Notes: generated by a model not told the origin, from the sequence alone. Positions 1 through 6,455 are shown, numbered from the stretch's first letter. The stretch is 6,455 bases of DNA from Sedimenticola sp. (GCA_026197195.1 JAPHUG010000126.1:1-6455); one strand, 5' to 3'. Translations and numbers: made by a program.

Positions 1-290
<290 letters not shown>

Positions 291-300
291 GCGGTTGACA

Positions 301-900
301 ATGAATCAGAAGGTTTCCCGTAAGCAGATGATTCTGGAATCACTCGCGACTGAGCTGGAGCGCAGTCCGGGTGAGCGGATTACCACAGCGGTTCTGGCGC
401 GGGCGGTCGGGGTCTCAGAGGCGGCTCTCTATCGCCACTTTGCCAGCAAGGCAAAGATGTTTGAAGGGTTGATTGGCTTTGCGGAAGAGTCGGTCTTTGC
501 CCGCATTAATCAGATTCTTGAGAGTGAGCGGGAGACTCAGGCCCGCTGTGCCAAGGTGCTCTACCTGTTGCTGGCGTTTTCTGAGCGGAATCCGGGGATC
601 ACCCGTGTCTTGCTGGGCGATGCCCTGGTGGGTGAGACAGAGCGTCTGCACCAACGGGTCGAGCAGTTTTTTGCCCGCCTTGAGACCCAGCTGCGCCAGA
701 TACTCAGGGAGTCCCGTCTGAGAGATGATGCGCTTTGTGTCGATCCTGAAGGGGCCGCCGCCCTGATGCTGTCACTGATCGAAGGGCGCATGCATCAGTT
801 TCTGCGTACCCGATTCAAGACGTCTCCAACGGTGGGGTGGGAGTTGCAGTGGGCTATTCTGGCCCGGGCACTGTTTGGCGTTGTCCCGGTTTCTGAATGA
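301..900 (+). CDS. slmA: Nucleoid occlusion factor SlmA (TetR family)
   Basis: SlmA binds palindromic sites scattered over the chromosome and, when DNA-bound, antagonises FtsZ polymers so that the septum does not form over the nucleoid. The 199-residue product has a TetR-type helix-turn-helix at about residues 28-58 (ITTAVLARAVGVSEAALYRHF) and a helical C-terminal domain. The segment AFSERNPGITRVLLGDAL at about 92-109 matches the E. coli region GFGERNPGLTRILTGHAL, and ETQLRQILRESRLR (128-141) matches ETQLRQ-type sequence that also marks this family. These identify SlmA rather than a generic TetR repressor. I chose ATG 301; an in-frame TTG at 295 would add two residues and is less likely. No strong Shine-Dalgarno sequence is seen, and the gene begins 10 bases after argB, so translational coupling is plausible. 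It converges on the DUF4124 gene. Confidence 0.95.
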   Translation: MNQKVSRKQMILESLATELERSPGERITTAVLARAVGVSEAALYRHFASKAKMFEGLIGFAEESVFARINQILESERETQARCAKVLYLLLAFSERNPGITRVLLGDALVGETERLHQRVEQFFARLETQLRQILRESRLRDDALCVDPEGAAALMLSLIEGRMHQFLRTRFKTSPTVGWELQWAILARALFGVVPVSE

Positions 901-924
901 ATAACGCCGGTGCTACGGCTTTAA
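901..924. terminator. Weak candidate bidirectional terminator between convergent genes
   Basis: A short hairpin GCCG-GTGCTA-CGGC (906-919) sits in the 12-base gap between the slmA stop and the stop of the minus-strand gene, overlapping the last codons of the latter. After one mismatch, three further A-T pairs (902-904 with 921-923) extend the stem. Only TTT follows on the plus strand and only a mixed A/T run on the minus strand. The position suits a shared terminator for convergent transcription, but the stem is short and the U-tract poor, so this is tentative. Confidence 0.25.
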
Positions 925-1902
925 TACCTCGGTCAGGTAGTCTCTGAAGCCGAGGCGTATCTGCTCAACCTGTTCGGTTTGACACAGATCGTTCCCGCGC
1001 GGCGAGAGTTTGCACTGCAGGTCCATGAACAGCTCTGCGCCTGGCCGATCCTTATAGCGGATTCGTGAGGCGGTCAGACTGATGTCGTCATCTTTGAGCG
1101 GGGCGGCTGCCATAATGATCACATCACTGAGCATCTGCAGTCGGGTGGTGGCGTGTTTGCGGACATACTCCTCGACCTTCTCCCAGGCTTTGTTGCAGCT
1201 GTTTTCATCGGGACAGACCACCACGGTATCGAGCAGCGAGTGGCGCTTTTTCTGTGTGAGCTGGGGATCGGCATTTTCATTCTGAAGGTTTTTCAGGCTG
1301 CGAAACCGAGCCAAGTCATTCGCTGCCACATTGCGTATCACCTCTTTCTCCTGTTCCTTCTGGATGATGGTGGTGTAGCTGTCTTTGAGTTGGGTGCGGG
1401 TGGTTTCAATGTCCTTTAGCAGGTTTTCAGAGAGGCGCTGCCCCTGGCGTTCCATAGCGGCGGCACTCTGCTGCATCTCGGCCAGGCGGGTCTTCATGCG
1501 GCGAATGTTGCCGCGTATGACCTGAATGTTGGAGTCAATCGCAATCAGTTTGCCGTTTCGTGCCATCAGCAAATCATCTTCGGTACGAAAGGTCCGCAGC
1601 AGGACCTGATCCTTGGCGCGCTGAATCTCGATCAGCCGCTGCTGTTCGGCACGCAGCTTCTCCAGCTCCTTCTCCTTGGCCAGTTCATCAGCGGTCTTGG
1701 CTCTCTGGATGCGATCGACCTCCCGCCCGGTTTCGCTCAGCTCTGAACGGGCACTTTTGGCATGTTCTGAGGGGACTTTATCTGACAGGTGGACATTGCC
1801 TTCCGCATCTACCCAGCGATAGATCTTTCCCGCCTCAGCTTGCAGGGTGAAAAGGGCAAGGGCGGCAAGTAATCCTGTGGTTAGTCGTTTGGCTCTGATC
1901 AT
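913..1902 (-). CDS. Exported DUF4124 and coiled-coil protein of unknown function
   Basis: This 329-residue protein has no known function that I can name. It opens with a signal peptide: basic residues 1-9, a hydrophobic stretch at about 10-20, and a likely signal peptidase I site at AEA-G (24/25). A DUF4124 domain follows at about 25-47 (IYRWVDAEGNVHLSDKVP), a short beta module found at the N terminus of many gammaproteobacterial envelope proteins. Residues of about 57-205 are rich in E, K, R, Q and A and lack prolines, which indicates a long alpha-helical coiled coil. The C-terminal domain (about 220-329) holds the only four cysteines, at 230, 236, 297 and 307, arranged as two CX5C and CX9C pairs that could form disulfides in the periplasm. 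The start at 1902 has AGGG only three bases upstream, which is close; no alternative start lies just upstream. The gene follows pyrE on the same strand but has its own plausible promoter. A structural or scaffolding role in the periplasm is a guess. Confidence 0.85.
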   Translation of the reverse strand: MIRAKRLTTGLLAALALFTLQAEAGKIYRWVDAEGNVHLSDKVPSEHAKSARSELSETGREVDRIQRAKTADELAKEKELEKLRAEQQRLIEIQRAKDQVLLRTFRTEDDLLMARNGKLIAIDSNIQVIRGNIRRMKTRLAEMQQSAAAMERQGQRLSENLLKDIETTRTQLKDSYTTIIQKEQEKEVIRNVAANDLARFRSLKNLQNENADPQLTQKKRHSLLDTVVVCPDENSCNKAWEKVEEYVRKHATTRLQMLSDVIIMAAAPLKDDDISLTASRIRYKDRPGAELFMDLQCKLSPRGNDLCQTEQVEQIRLGFRDYLTEVLKP

Positions 1903-1944
1903 AATCCCTGTTGAACTTGAATGGTCGGCTCACTTCTACTTAAC

Positions 1945-1960
1945 TAGTGTAGCTGCACTA
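1945..1960. repeat. 16-base near-perfect palindrome upstream of the DUF4124 gene
   Basis: TAGTGTAGCTGCACTA is its own reverse complement except for one symmetric pair (T1950/G1955). It overlaps the predicted -10 element and start point of the minus-strand gene at 913-1902, which is where a repressor operator would be expected. As RNA it would make only a 5-bp stem without a U-tract, so it is a poor terminator for pyrE. The symmetry is directly visible; the operator role is inference. Confidence 0.45.
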
Positions 1961-1985
1961 TCGGGTAGATTCTGCTCCTTGTAAA
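1957..1985 (-). promoter_or_regulatory. Candidate sigma-70 promoter for the DUF4124 gene
   Basis: Read on the minus strand there is a -35 element TTTACA (1985-1980, five of six matches to consensus), a 17-base spacer, and a -10 element GATAGT (1962-1957, four of six). Transcription would begin near 1950, about 48 bases before the ATG at 1902. This suggests the gene can be expressed independently of pyrE, whose stop is at 1995. The -35 lies just downstream of the pyrE stop. Confidence 0.5.
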
Positions 1986-1994
1986 GTCATCAGG

Positions 1995-2636
1995 TCACAC
2001 TCCATATTGATCGCGGTAGGCCTGGATCAGTTTCAAGGATGCTTCAGCATCGGTTTTGCCCGCAAGATAGGCCACCAGATGCTCAAGGCGAACAATGGCC
2101 GCAACCGGCATGTTGTAATCCCTTTCGACCTCCTGGATGGCGGAGTGTTCCCCTTTGCCGCGCTCCTGGCGGTCCAGGGCAATGACGACGCCCGCAGGTT
2201 TTGCGCCCTGTCCCTCAATGATATCCATGGACTCCCGAATAGCGGTTCCAGCGGTAATCACATCGTCAATGATCATGATGCGCCCCTCCAACGGGTGTCC
2301 CACAATAGTGCCGCCTTCACCATGCGCTTTAGCCTCTTTGCGATTGAAGGCATAGGGGATGTCGATGCCGTGGTGGTCATACAACGCGGCGGCGGTAACA
2401 GCGGCCAGAGGGATACCTTTATAGGCAGGCCCATAGAGGACATCGAATGCAATGCCGGAATCAACAATCGCCTGGGCATAGAATTTACCCAGACGCGCCA
2501 GGCTTGAGCCGCTGTTGAACAGGCCTGCGTTAAAAAAGTAAGGGCTGACGCGCCCGGACTTCAGGGTGAATTGACCAAACTTCAGTACGCCTACATCAAG
2601 GGCAAAGTCGAGAAAATCTTTTTGGTAGTTTTGCAT
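1995..2636 (-). CDS. pyrE: Orotate phosphoribosyltransferase
   Basis: PyrE joins orotate to phosphoribosyl pyrophosphate (PRPP), giving orotidine 5'-monophosphate, the fifth step of pyrimidine synthesis, as a cytoplasmic dimer. The product is 213 residues, exactly the E. coli length, and can be aligned with it end to end by eye. Visible functional parts are K26 in TLKSGR, the paired phenylalanines at 34-35 that contact orotate, GPAYKG at 69-74 with K73, the flexible catalytic loop [12 protein letters not shown] at 98-109 with K103 and H105, and the PRPP-binding signature [13 protein letters not shown] at 120-132. The ATG at 2636 has a good GGAG Shine-Dalgarno six bases upstream. The gene is divergent from the AmpG-family gene and lies downstream of its own probable promoter. 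No rph gene or leader-peptide attenuator of the enterobacterial kind is evident upstream, so regulation probably differs from E. coli. Confidence 0.97.
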   Translation of the reverse strand: MQNYQKDFLDFALDVGVLKFGQFTLKSGRVSPYFFNAGLFNSGSSLARLGKFYAQAIVDSGIAFDVLYGPAYKGIPLAAVTAAALYDHHGIDIPYAFNRKEAKAHGEGGTIVGHPLEGRIMIIDDVITAGTAIRESMDIIEGQGAKPAGVVIALDRQERGKGEHSAIQEVERDYNMPVAAIVRLEHLVAYLAGKTDAEASLKLIQAYRDQYGV

Positions 2637-2642
2637 GGTTGA

Positions 2643-2646
2643 CTCC
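2643..2646 (-). promoter_or_regulatory. Ribosome binding site of pyrE
   Basis: The minus strand reads CGGAGTCAACC before the ATG, which places GGAG six bases from the start codon. This supports the start at 2636 over any internal methionine. Confidence 0.7.
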
Positions 2647-2662
2647 GAATTGCAGAGGCTAA

Positions 2663-2691
2663 ATTGTCCGTTTCCTGTTGCCAGGATGCAA
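2663..2691 (-). promoter_or_regulatory. Candidate promoter for pyrE
   Basis: On the minus strand TTGCAT (2691-2686) and GACAAT (2668-2663) are 17 bases apart. The -10 matches consensus at four positions and the -35 at three, so this is moderate at best. Transcription would start near 2656, giving a leader of roughly 20 bases, too short for an attenuator. Confidence 0.35.
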
Positions 2692-2733
2692 GCGGCAGAT
2701 GGCTATTGATAAGGAAAAGAGCTGGATATCAGT

Positions 2734-2739
2734 TACAAT
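2734..2739 (+). promoter_or_regulatory. Candidate -10 element for the AmpG-family gene
   Basis: TACAAT (five of six matches to TATAAT) lies 21 bases before the ATG at 2761. No convincing -35 lies 16-18 bases upstream; TTGATA at 2706-2711 is 22 bases away, which is too far. If real, the promoter would be of low intrinsic strength or activator-dependent. Its position fits a start at 2761 or the alternative at 2782. Confidence 0.3.
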
Positions 2740-2760
2740 CCTCCGCTTGGCCAGGATTAC

Positions 2761-4341
2761 ATGAAGAACGAGTGGCGGAATATGAACGCAGCAGAAGGAA
2801 AGGGCTGGGCAGCAGCGTGGGACGCCTATCGTCAGCCCCGGGTCGTGACGCTGTTTTTTCTGGGCTTCTCGGCGGGTCTGCCGCTGCTGCTTATCTTCTC
2901 AACCCTCTCTCTCTGGCTGCGGGATGCCGACGTCGACCGCTCCACGGTTACCTATTTCAGCTGGGCGGCTCTGGGTTACTCCTTCAAGTTTATCTGGGCA
3001 CCTATTGTTGACCGTCTGCCTCTGCCTCTCCTGACCGCCCTGTTGGGTCGGCGTCGAAGCTGGTTGCTTCTGTCACAGCTGATGATTATCGGCGCCATTG
3101 TCTGGATGGCCTTCACCGACCCGGCCCAGCACCTGACACTGATGGCGCTTGCGGCGGTGTTACTTGGTTTTTCCGGGGCCACCCAGGACATCGTGATTGA
3201 TGCGTACCGGATCGAATCCGCCGAGCGGGAACTGCAGGCGATGATGGCGTCCATGTATATCGCGGGTTACCGGGTGGGTATGCTGGTGGCCGGTGCCGGG
3301 GCGCTGAATCTGGCGGTCTGGTTTGGCGCTGAGGGCACTGTTTATAGCTACAGTGCCTGGCAGTGGACTTACCTGTCGATGGCGGTGGTGATGCTGGTGG
3401 GGGTGGCTACAACGCTCTCTATTGCAGAGCCTGTTATGCCGGAGCGGCCGGCCGGTTCGCTCAGGAGTACGGCAGACTATCTGCGCTTTCTGCTGCTGTT
3501 TCTGGTCGTGGCGTCATTCTTTGTGCTGAGTTTCTTCTCGGTGCGGGGGTGGGTACCGCAAATGACCGCGGTCTTCACGGATGCACTGTTGCTTGATGGC
3601 CGTTTGGCCGGTTTTTTGGCGGAGATGCTACGGCTCTTATTTGCCGTAATAATGGCCTTTCTGGGAGCCCGGCTGCTGGTGCGGATGGGTCTGGTACCGG
3701 AGGCGGTGTTACGGGAGACCTACCTGGATCCGGTGGCGGATTTCTTTCAGCGTTACGGTCGGGCGGCTATTTTGGTGCTGCTGCTGATCGGGCTCTACCG
3801 AATATCCGATATTGTATTGGGCGTGATCGCCAATGTCTTTTATCAGGATATGGGCTTCAGCAAAGATCAAATTGCCAATATTACAAAAGTCTATGGTCTG
3901 GTTATGACCCTTCTGGGTGGTTTTCTGGGTGGCTTGCTGGCGCTCCGCTATGGGGTGATGCGTATCCTGTTCCTGGGTGCGCTGCTCTCTGCCGGTACCA
4001 ATCTGCTGTTTCTGCTGTTGGCCCAGAGCGGTGCCGATGTGCCGTTGTTGATTGTGGTGATTGCCGCCGATAACCTGAGTGCCGGTCTGGCGGGTGCGGC
4101 TTTTGTGGCCTATCTTTCCGGGTTGACCCAGATTGCCTTTACCGCCTTCCAGTATGCCCTTTTCAGTTCGCTGATGACCTTGGTGCCGAAGCTTTTGGGG
4201 GGCTATTCCGGTTCCATTGTCGATGCCATGGGCTATGAGCGGTTTTTCTTATTGACGGCACTGCTTGGGTTGCCGGTGTTGGTGCTGATCTATCTGGCCG
4301 ATCGCTTTATTGAGCATGGCGGTGTTTCCCATGACAGCTGA
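2761..4341 (+). CDS. ampG: AmpG-family major facilitator permease (putative muropeptide importer)
   Basis: AmpG permeases sit in the inner membrane and bring N-acetylglucosaminyl-anhydromuropeptides from the periplasm into the cytoplasm for peptidoglycan recycling; in some bacteria this also feeds beta-lactamase induction. The 526-residue product shows family hallmarks: RQPRVVTLFFLGFSAGLPL (24-42), FKFIWAPIVDR (75-85), GRRRSWLL (96-103), GATQDIVIDAYR (139-150) and SAGLAGAAFVAYL (440-452), all close to E. coli AmpG motifs. I count 14 hydrophobic spans: six before residue 222, two extra at about 240-262 and 283-307, then six from about 335 to 515. E. coli AmpG, by contrast, has its extra pair at the C terminus. 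The start at 2761 has AGGA only four bases upstream; ATG 2782 (residue 8) is an acceptable alternative. The 3' end overlaps the next gene by 11 bases. The family is certain; the substrate is inferred, and the symbol is by homology. Confidence 0.85.
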   Translation: MKNEWRNMNAAEGKGWAAAWDAYRQPRVVTLFFLGFSAGLPLLLIFSTLSLWLRDADVDRSTVTYFSWAALGYSFKFIWAPIVDRLPLPLLTALLGRRRSWLLLSQLMIIGAIVWMAFTDPAQHLTLMALAAVLLGFSGATQDIVIDAYRIESAERELQAMMASMYIAGYRVGMLVAGAGALNLAVWFGAEGTVYSYSAWQWTYLSMAVVMLVGVATTLSIAEPVMPERPAGSLRSTADYLRFLLLFLVVASFFVLSFFSVRGWVPQMTAVFTDALLLDGRLAGFLAEMLRLLFAVIMAFLGARLLVRMGLVPEAVLRETYLDPVADFFQRYGRAAILVLLLIGLYRISDIVLGVIANVFYQDMGFSKDQIANITKVYGLVMTLLGGFLGGLLALRYGVMRILFLGALLSAGTNLLFLLLAQSGADVPLLIVVIAADNLSAGLAGAAFVAYLSGLTQIAFTAFQYALFSSLMTLVPKLLGGYSGSIVDAMGYERFFLLTALLGLPVLVLIYLADRFIEHGGVSHDS

Positions 4342-4957
4342 TATCGAAGTCGGTGCTGTCGGGTGGGAGCATGCCGATTGGCAGTCCACCTTTTATCCTG
4401 ATGACCTGCCCGGGGAGTGGCAGCTCAGCTACTATGCCAATGAGTTTTCTGTGGTCCAGATTCCGGCTGCACGCTGGCTGTCTGCTGATGATGATGCCCT
4501 GATCCAGTGGCACGATGATGTACACGAGGCCTTTCGGTTCATTATTGATATTACCGGTGCGCTGGAGACGGCGGACGCCCAGGCGCGTCTGCAGGAGTGT
4601 CTGAATGTACTGGGTGACAGGGTGGCGGGTATGGTGTCGTGGGTGCCGCTGTCAAAGGCAAGGGCGGAACACATTGAATCGCTGATTGGTCCAGGGCTTT
4701 TGATGCAGCCCGAACCATTATCGCCACTCCCTGAAGCGACCGTATTGATGGCGTCAAACCTTCATTGCCGTTGTCTGTTGATGGCGAGTGATGAGGCAAA
4801 GAAGCTGATGGTTCTGCGTCAAGTCATGGAGCAGGGGCTGCTGGGTTCAGTGCCAGGATCACCGGTCTATTTAATCATTTCCGGTGCACCGCCAGAGATC
4901 AAGGTGATGAAAGATGCCGAGGTGCTTCAGCAGCTACTTAAGGGTGTGGCAGGCTAA
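4331..4957 (+). CDS. Short, degenerate DUF72-like protein
   Basis: The N-terminal third resembles DUF72 (YecE family), a TIM-barrel-like fold of unknown biochemical role. Residues 7-44 carry the DUF72 pattern: VGAVGW (7-12), W17, FYPDDLP (21-27), YYA (34-36), F39 and VVQI (41-44). The family usually has V-E-I-N at the last site; here the acidic and asparagine residues are Q43 and P45, so the presumed active-site residues are lost. The middle (about 65-110) can still be matched loosely to EGFRF...LG...V..LP, but the last 80 residues are unlike the family. The protein is 208 residues where DUF72 proteins usually have about 240-290. I chose ATG 4331 because it places MTADIEVGAVGW as DUF72 proteins normally begin; ATG 4316 and TTG 4310 are alternatives. 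It overlaps the ampG stop by 11 bases, so coupled expression with the permease is likely. Its function is unknown. Confidence 0.65.
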   Translation: MTADIEVGAVGWEHADWQSTFYPDDLPGEWQLSYYANEFSVVQIPAARWLSADDDALIQWHDDVHEAFRFIIDITGALETADAQARLQECLNVLGDRVAGMVSWVPLSKARAEHIESLIGPGLLMQPEPLSPLPEATVLMASNLHCRCLLMASDEAKKLMVLRQVMEQGLLGSVPGSPVYLIISGAPPEIKVMKDAEVLQQLLKGVAG

Positions 4958-4973
4958 GGAGAAAGGATCGGGC

Positions 4974-5003
4974 TTGACGCTATCGTTTGCAAAAGGTGAG
5001 AAT
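4974..5003 (+). promoter_or_regulatory. Candidate promoter for the mla genes
   Basis: TTGACG (4974-4979, five of six) and GAGAAT (4998-5003, four of six) are separated by 18 bases in the 112-base gap between the DUF72-like gene and mlaF. Transcription would begin near 5010. It would let mlaFE be expressed apart from ampG, although read-through from the upstream genes is also possible since no terminator with a U-tract is seen. Confidence 0.45.
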
Positions 5004-5010
5004 GCCCCCT

Positions 5011-5030
5011 TTGCCCGCAGGTCAGGGCAA
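5011..5030. repeat. Inverted repeat / stem-loop in the mlaF leader
   Basis: TTGCCC (5011-5016) and GGGCAA (5025-5030) form a perfect 6-bp stem around an 8-base loop. No U-tract follows on either strand, so it is not a standard terminator. It falls right after the predicted start point, so it could be a 5'-terminal RNA stem or a protein-binding site. Confidence 0.4.
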
Positions 5031-5069
5031 GTCGGCTCAATGGAGTGAAAGTGTGAGAGTGGGTAAGTA

Positions 5070-5891
5070 ATGGTGGGGAGTGCTGACAAACAGGAGCCGC
5101 TGGTTCGTATACGGGGGCTGCATTTTTCTCGGGGTAGCCGGAAGATCTTTGACGGCGTCGATATCGACATTCCTCGTGGTAAAATTACCGCTATTATGGG
5201 CCCCAGCGGCACCGGCAAGACTACGCTCCTGAAACTCATAGGTGGCCAGTTACGCCCTTCATCCGGCACGATTCATGTTGATGGACAGGATATTCATCGG
5301 CTGGGCAATCGCGACCTCTACAGGCTTCGCATGCGTATGGGCATGCTGTTTCAGAGTGGGGCGCTGTTGACCGATATATCGGTCTTCGAGAATGTCGCCT
5401 ACCCCCTGAAAGAGCATACGGATCTTCCGCCCTCCATGCTGCGTAAACTGGTGCTATTGAAGTTGGAGGCGGTCGGTCTGAGAGGGGCAAGGGATCTGAT
5501 GCCGAGTGAGCTTTCCGGCGGGATGGCGAGAAGGGTGGCGCTGGCTCGTGCCATGGTGCTGGATCCCATGATGATTATGTATGACGAGCCATTCACCGGG
5601 CAGGACCCTATCTCCATGGGCGTACTGGTGGAGTTGATACGCTCACTAAACGATGCCAGTCGACTGAGCAGTATTATCGTCTCCCACGACGTTCAGGAGA
5701 CCGCGGCGATCGCGGACCTGATTTATGTGATCTCCAATGGCAAGGTGATTGAGTCGGGTCGACCTGAGGTGATGATGAATTCTGAGTCGGAGTGGACGCG
5801 TCAATTTATGCAGGGGTTGGCGGATGGGCCGGTTCCCTTCCACTATCCGGCCGCCGAGCTGGCAGATGATCTGCTGGAGGGCGCATGTTAA
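5070..5891 (+). CDS. mlaF: Phospholipid ABC transporter ATP-binding protein MlaF
   Basis: MlaF is the cytoplasmic ATPase of the inner-membrane MlaFEDB complex, which moves phospholipids between the inner membrane and the periplasmic carrier MlaC and so maintains outer-membrane lipid asymmetry. The 273-residue product has all ABC ATPase motifs: Walker [10 protein letters not shown] (44-52), Q-loop Q95 in LFQSGALL, signature LSGGMAR (148-154), Walker B MIMYDEPF with D172 and catalytic E173, and H-loop H206 in VSHD. MlaF-specific features are [22 protein letters not shown] (108-117), VGLRGA (135-140), [10 protein letters not shown] (177-186) and the C-terminal [13 protein letters not shown] tail (249-261), which in E. 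coli belongs to a regulatory C-terminal extension contacting the partner subunit. ATG 5070 is adjacent to GTG 5073 and has only a weak purine-rich Shine-Dalgarno region. The stop overlaps the mlaE start by 7 bases. All catalytic residues are intact. Confidence 0.97.
   Translation: MVGSADKQEPLVRIRGLHFSRGSRKIFDGVDIDIPRGKITAIMGPSGTGKTTLLKLIGGQLRPSSGTIHVDGQDIHRLGNRDLYRLRMRMGMLFQSGALLTDISVFENVAYPLKEHTDLPPSMLRKLVLLKLEAVGLRGARDLMPSELSGGMARRVALARAMVLDPMMIMYDEPFTGQDPISMGVLVELIRSLNDASRLSSIIVSHDVQETAAIADLIYVISNGKVIESGRPEVMMNSESEWTRQFMQGLADGPVPFHYPAAELADDLLEGAC
5876..5880 (+). promoter_or_regulatory. Ribosome binding site of mlaE
   Basis: GGAGG lies within the last codons of mlaF, four bases before the ATG at 5885. 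It fixes the mlaE start inside the mlaF stop region and implies translational coupling of ATPase and permease. Confidence 0.7.
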
Positions 5892-6455
5892 ATGCATTGG
5901 CCAGATTGGGTCGTGTAGGTATCGGCATTCTGGAGCGGCTGGGCCGTGGTCACCTGTTGTTGCTGGGCATCTTCCGGGGCTTACCGGATCTTCTGCCCCG
6001 GCCGGGGTTGCTGGTCAAGCAGATCTATTCCGTTGGTGTGTTGTCTATATTGATTATCAGCGTCTCCGGCCTGTTTGTGGGGATGGTGCTGGGCCTGCAA
6101 GGCTACTACATTCTGTCTCAGTTTGGTGCCGAGCAGACCCTGGGTGTGATGGTGGCCGCCTCACTGGTACGTGAGCTGGGCCCGGTAGTGGCGGCCTTGC
6201 TGTTTGCCGGCCGGGCGGGATCGGCATTGACTGCCGAGATCGGTTTGATGAAGGCCACAGAGCAGTTATCAGGACTGGAGATGATGGCGGTTGATCCGAT
6301 TCGTCGGGTGCTGACCCCGCGCTTTTTTGCGGGATTCATCTCCATGCCCTTGCTGGCGGCGCTGTTTAGCGCGCTGGGTGTGATCGGGGGGTATTTCGTC
6401 GGCGTCGGCTTGTTGGGTGTTGATGATGGTGCCTTCTGGGCGCAGATGCAGGCTA
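5885..6455 (+). CDS. mlaE: Phospholipid ABC transporter permease MlaE (3' end outside window)
   Basis: MlaE is the membrane subunit of the MlaFEDB lipid transporter and forms a dimer beneath the MlaD ring. The frame is open from ATG 5885 to the window edge, giving 190 codons of a protein that is about 260 residues long in E. coli. The sequence follows MlaE closely: an N-terminal interfacial helix ([13 protein letters not shown]), [19 protein letters not shown] (44-62), [11 protein letters not shown] (64-74), then the strongly conserved [19 protein letters not shown] (94-112, with R96 and E97 matching conserved R97/E98 of E. coli) and [16 protein letters not shown] (113-128), which includes the coupling-helix region facing MlaF. 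EMMAVDP (132-138) is another hallmark. The start overlaps mlaF by 7 bases, with a strong GGAGG upstream. mlaD, mlaC and mlaB would be expected just beyond the window (inference from usual operon order). No frameshift or damaged motif is seen in the visible part. Confidence 0.96.
   Translation, partial: MLNALARLGRVGIGILERLGRGHLLLLGIFRGLPDLLPRPGLLVKQIYSVGVLSILIISVSGLFVGMVLGLQGYYILSQFGAEQTLGVMVAASLVRELGPVVAALLFAGRAGSALTAEIGLMKATEQLSGLEMMAVDPIRRVLTPRFFAGFISMPLLAALFSALGVIGGYFVGVGLLGVDDGAFWAQMQA

Noticed and set aside
295..300. A perfect TTGACA at the argB-slmA junction, suggesting a promoter.
   Set aside because: No -10-like sequence lies 16-18 bases downstream, and the downstream part would fall inside slmA. 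It also coincides with the in-frame TTG start alternative.
1560..1850. A 96-codon plus-strand frame opposite the DUF4124 gene.
   Set aside because: It is antisense to the signal peptide and coiled-coil coding region and is low in complexity, as expected of a shadow frame.
2007..2507. A 166-codon open frame on the plus strand opposite pyrE.
   Set aside because: It is antisense to a complete and highly conserved pyrE, and its product shows no recognisable domain.
2664..3011. A 115-codon plus-strand frame starting in the pyrE-ampG spacer and running into ampG.
   Set aside because: It is out of frame with the clear AmpG-family protein, and its arginine, glycine and serine-rich product looks like a frame shadow.
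4974..5048. A 24-codon frame beginning TTG with AGGA six bases upstream in the mlaF leader.
   Set aside because: The TTG coincides with the best -35 element, the start codon is weak, and the peptide has no recognisable features. It is not excluded as a leader peptide if transcription comes from ampG.
4934..5269. A 111-codon minus-strand frame covering the mlaF leader.
   Set aside because: Most of it is antisense to conserved mlaF, with no convincing ribosome site or homology. The leader part alone is too short to judge.

Overview
The window reads as ordinary chromosomal DNA from a gammaproteobacterium. The evidence is an argB-slmA pair, a PyrE and an MlaF that can be aligned by eye with their Escherichia coli counterparts along their whole length, and the mlaF-mlaE overlap typical of the group. 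Nucleoid-occlusion SlmA is itself restricted to gammaproteobacteria and close relatives. The gene order and the free-standing AmpG and DUF72-like genes suggest a lineage outside the Enterobacterales, perhaps near the Chromatiales or another sulfur-oxidiser group. That last step is inference and is weakly supported.

Layout. Positions 1-900 (+) hold the 3' end of argB (arginine biosynthesis) followed almost immediately by slmA (division-site control). Positions 913-1902 (-) hold an exported DUF4124/coiled-coil protein of unknown function, convergent with slmA across a 12-base gap. Positions 1995-2636 (-) hold pyrE (pyrimidine synthesis). A divergent spacer at 2637-2760 separates pyrE from a rightward group: an AmpG-type major facilitator permease (2761-4341), an overlapping short DUF72-like protein (4331-4957), a 112-base spacer with a plausible promoter and stem-loop, then mlaF (5070-5891) and mlaE (5885 to the window edge). 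MlaF and MlaE are the ATPase and permease of the Mla phospholipid transport system.

Functional themes. Arginine and pyrimidine synthesis both draw on carbamoyl phosphate, and argB and pyrE are often neighbours in gammaproteobacteria. The right half is about the cell envelope: AmpG-family proteins import peptidoglycan fragments and MlaFE handles outer-membrane lipid asymmetry. The DUF4124 protein is also predicted to be exported.

I found no RNA gene, CRISPR array, insertion sequence, integrase or toxin-antitoxin pair. No strikingly new multi-gene system is visible. The items most worth a second look are the degenerate short DUF72 protein fused by overlap to ampG, the cysteine-containing DUF4124 coiled-coil protein with a near-perfect palindrome at its predicted promoter, and the extra central membrane pair in the AmpG homologue.
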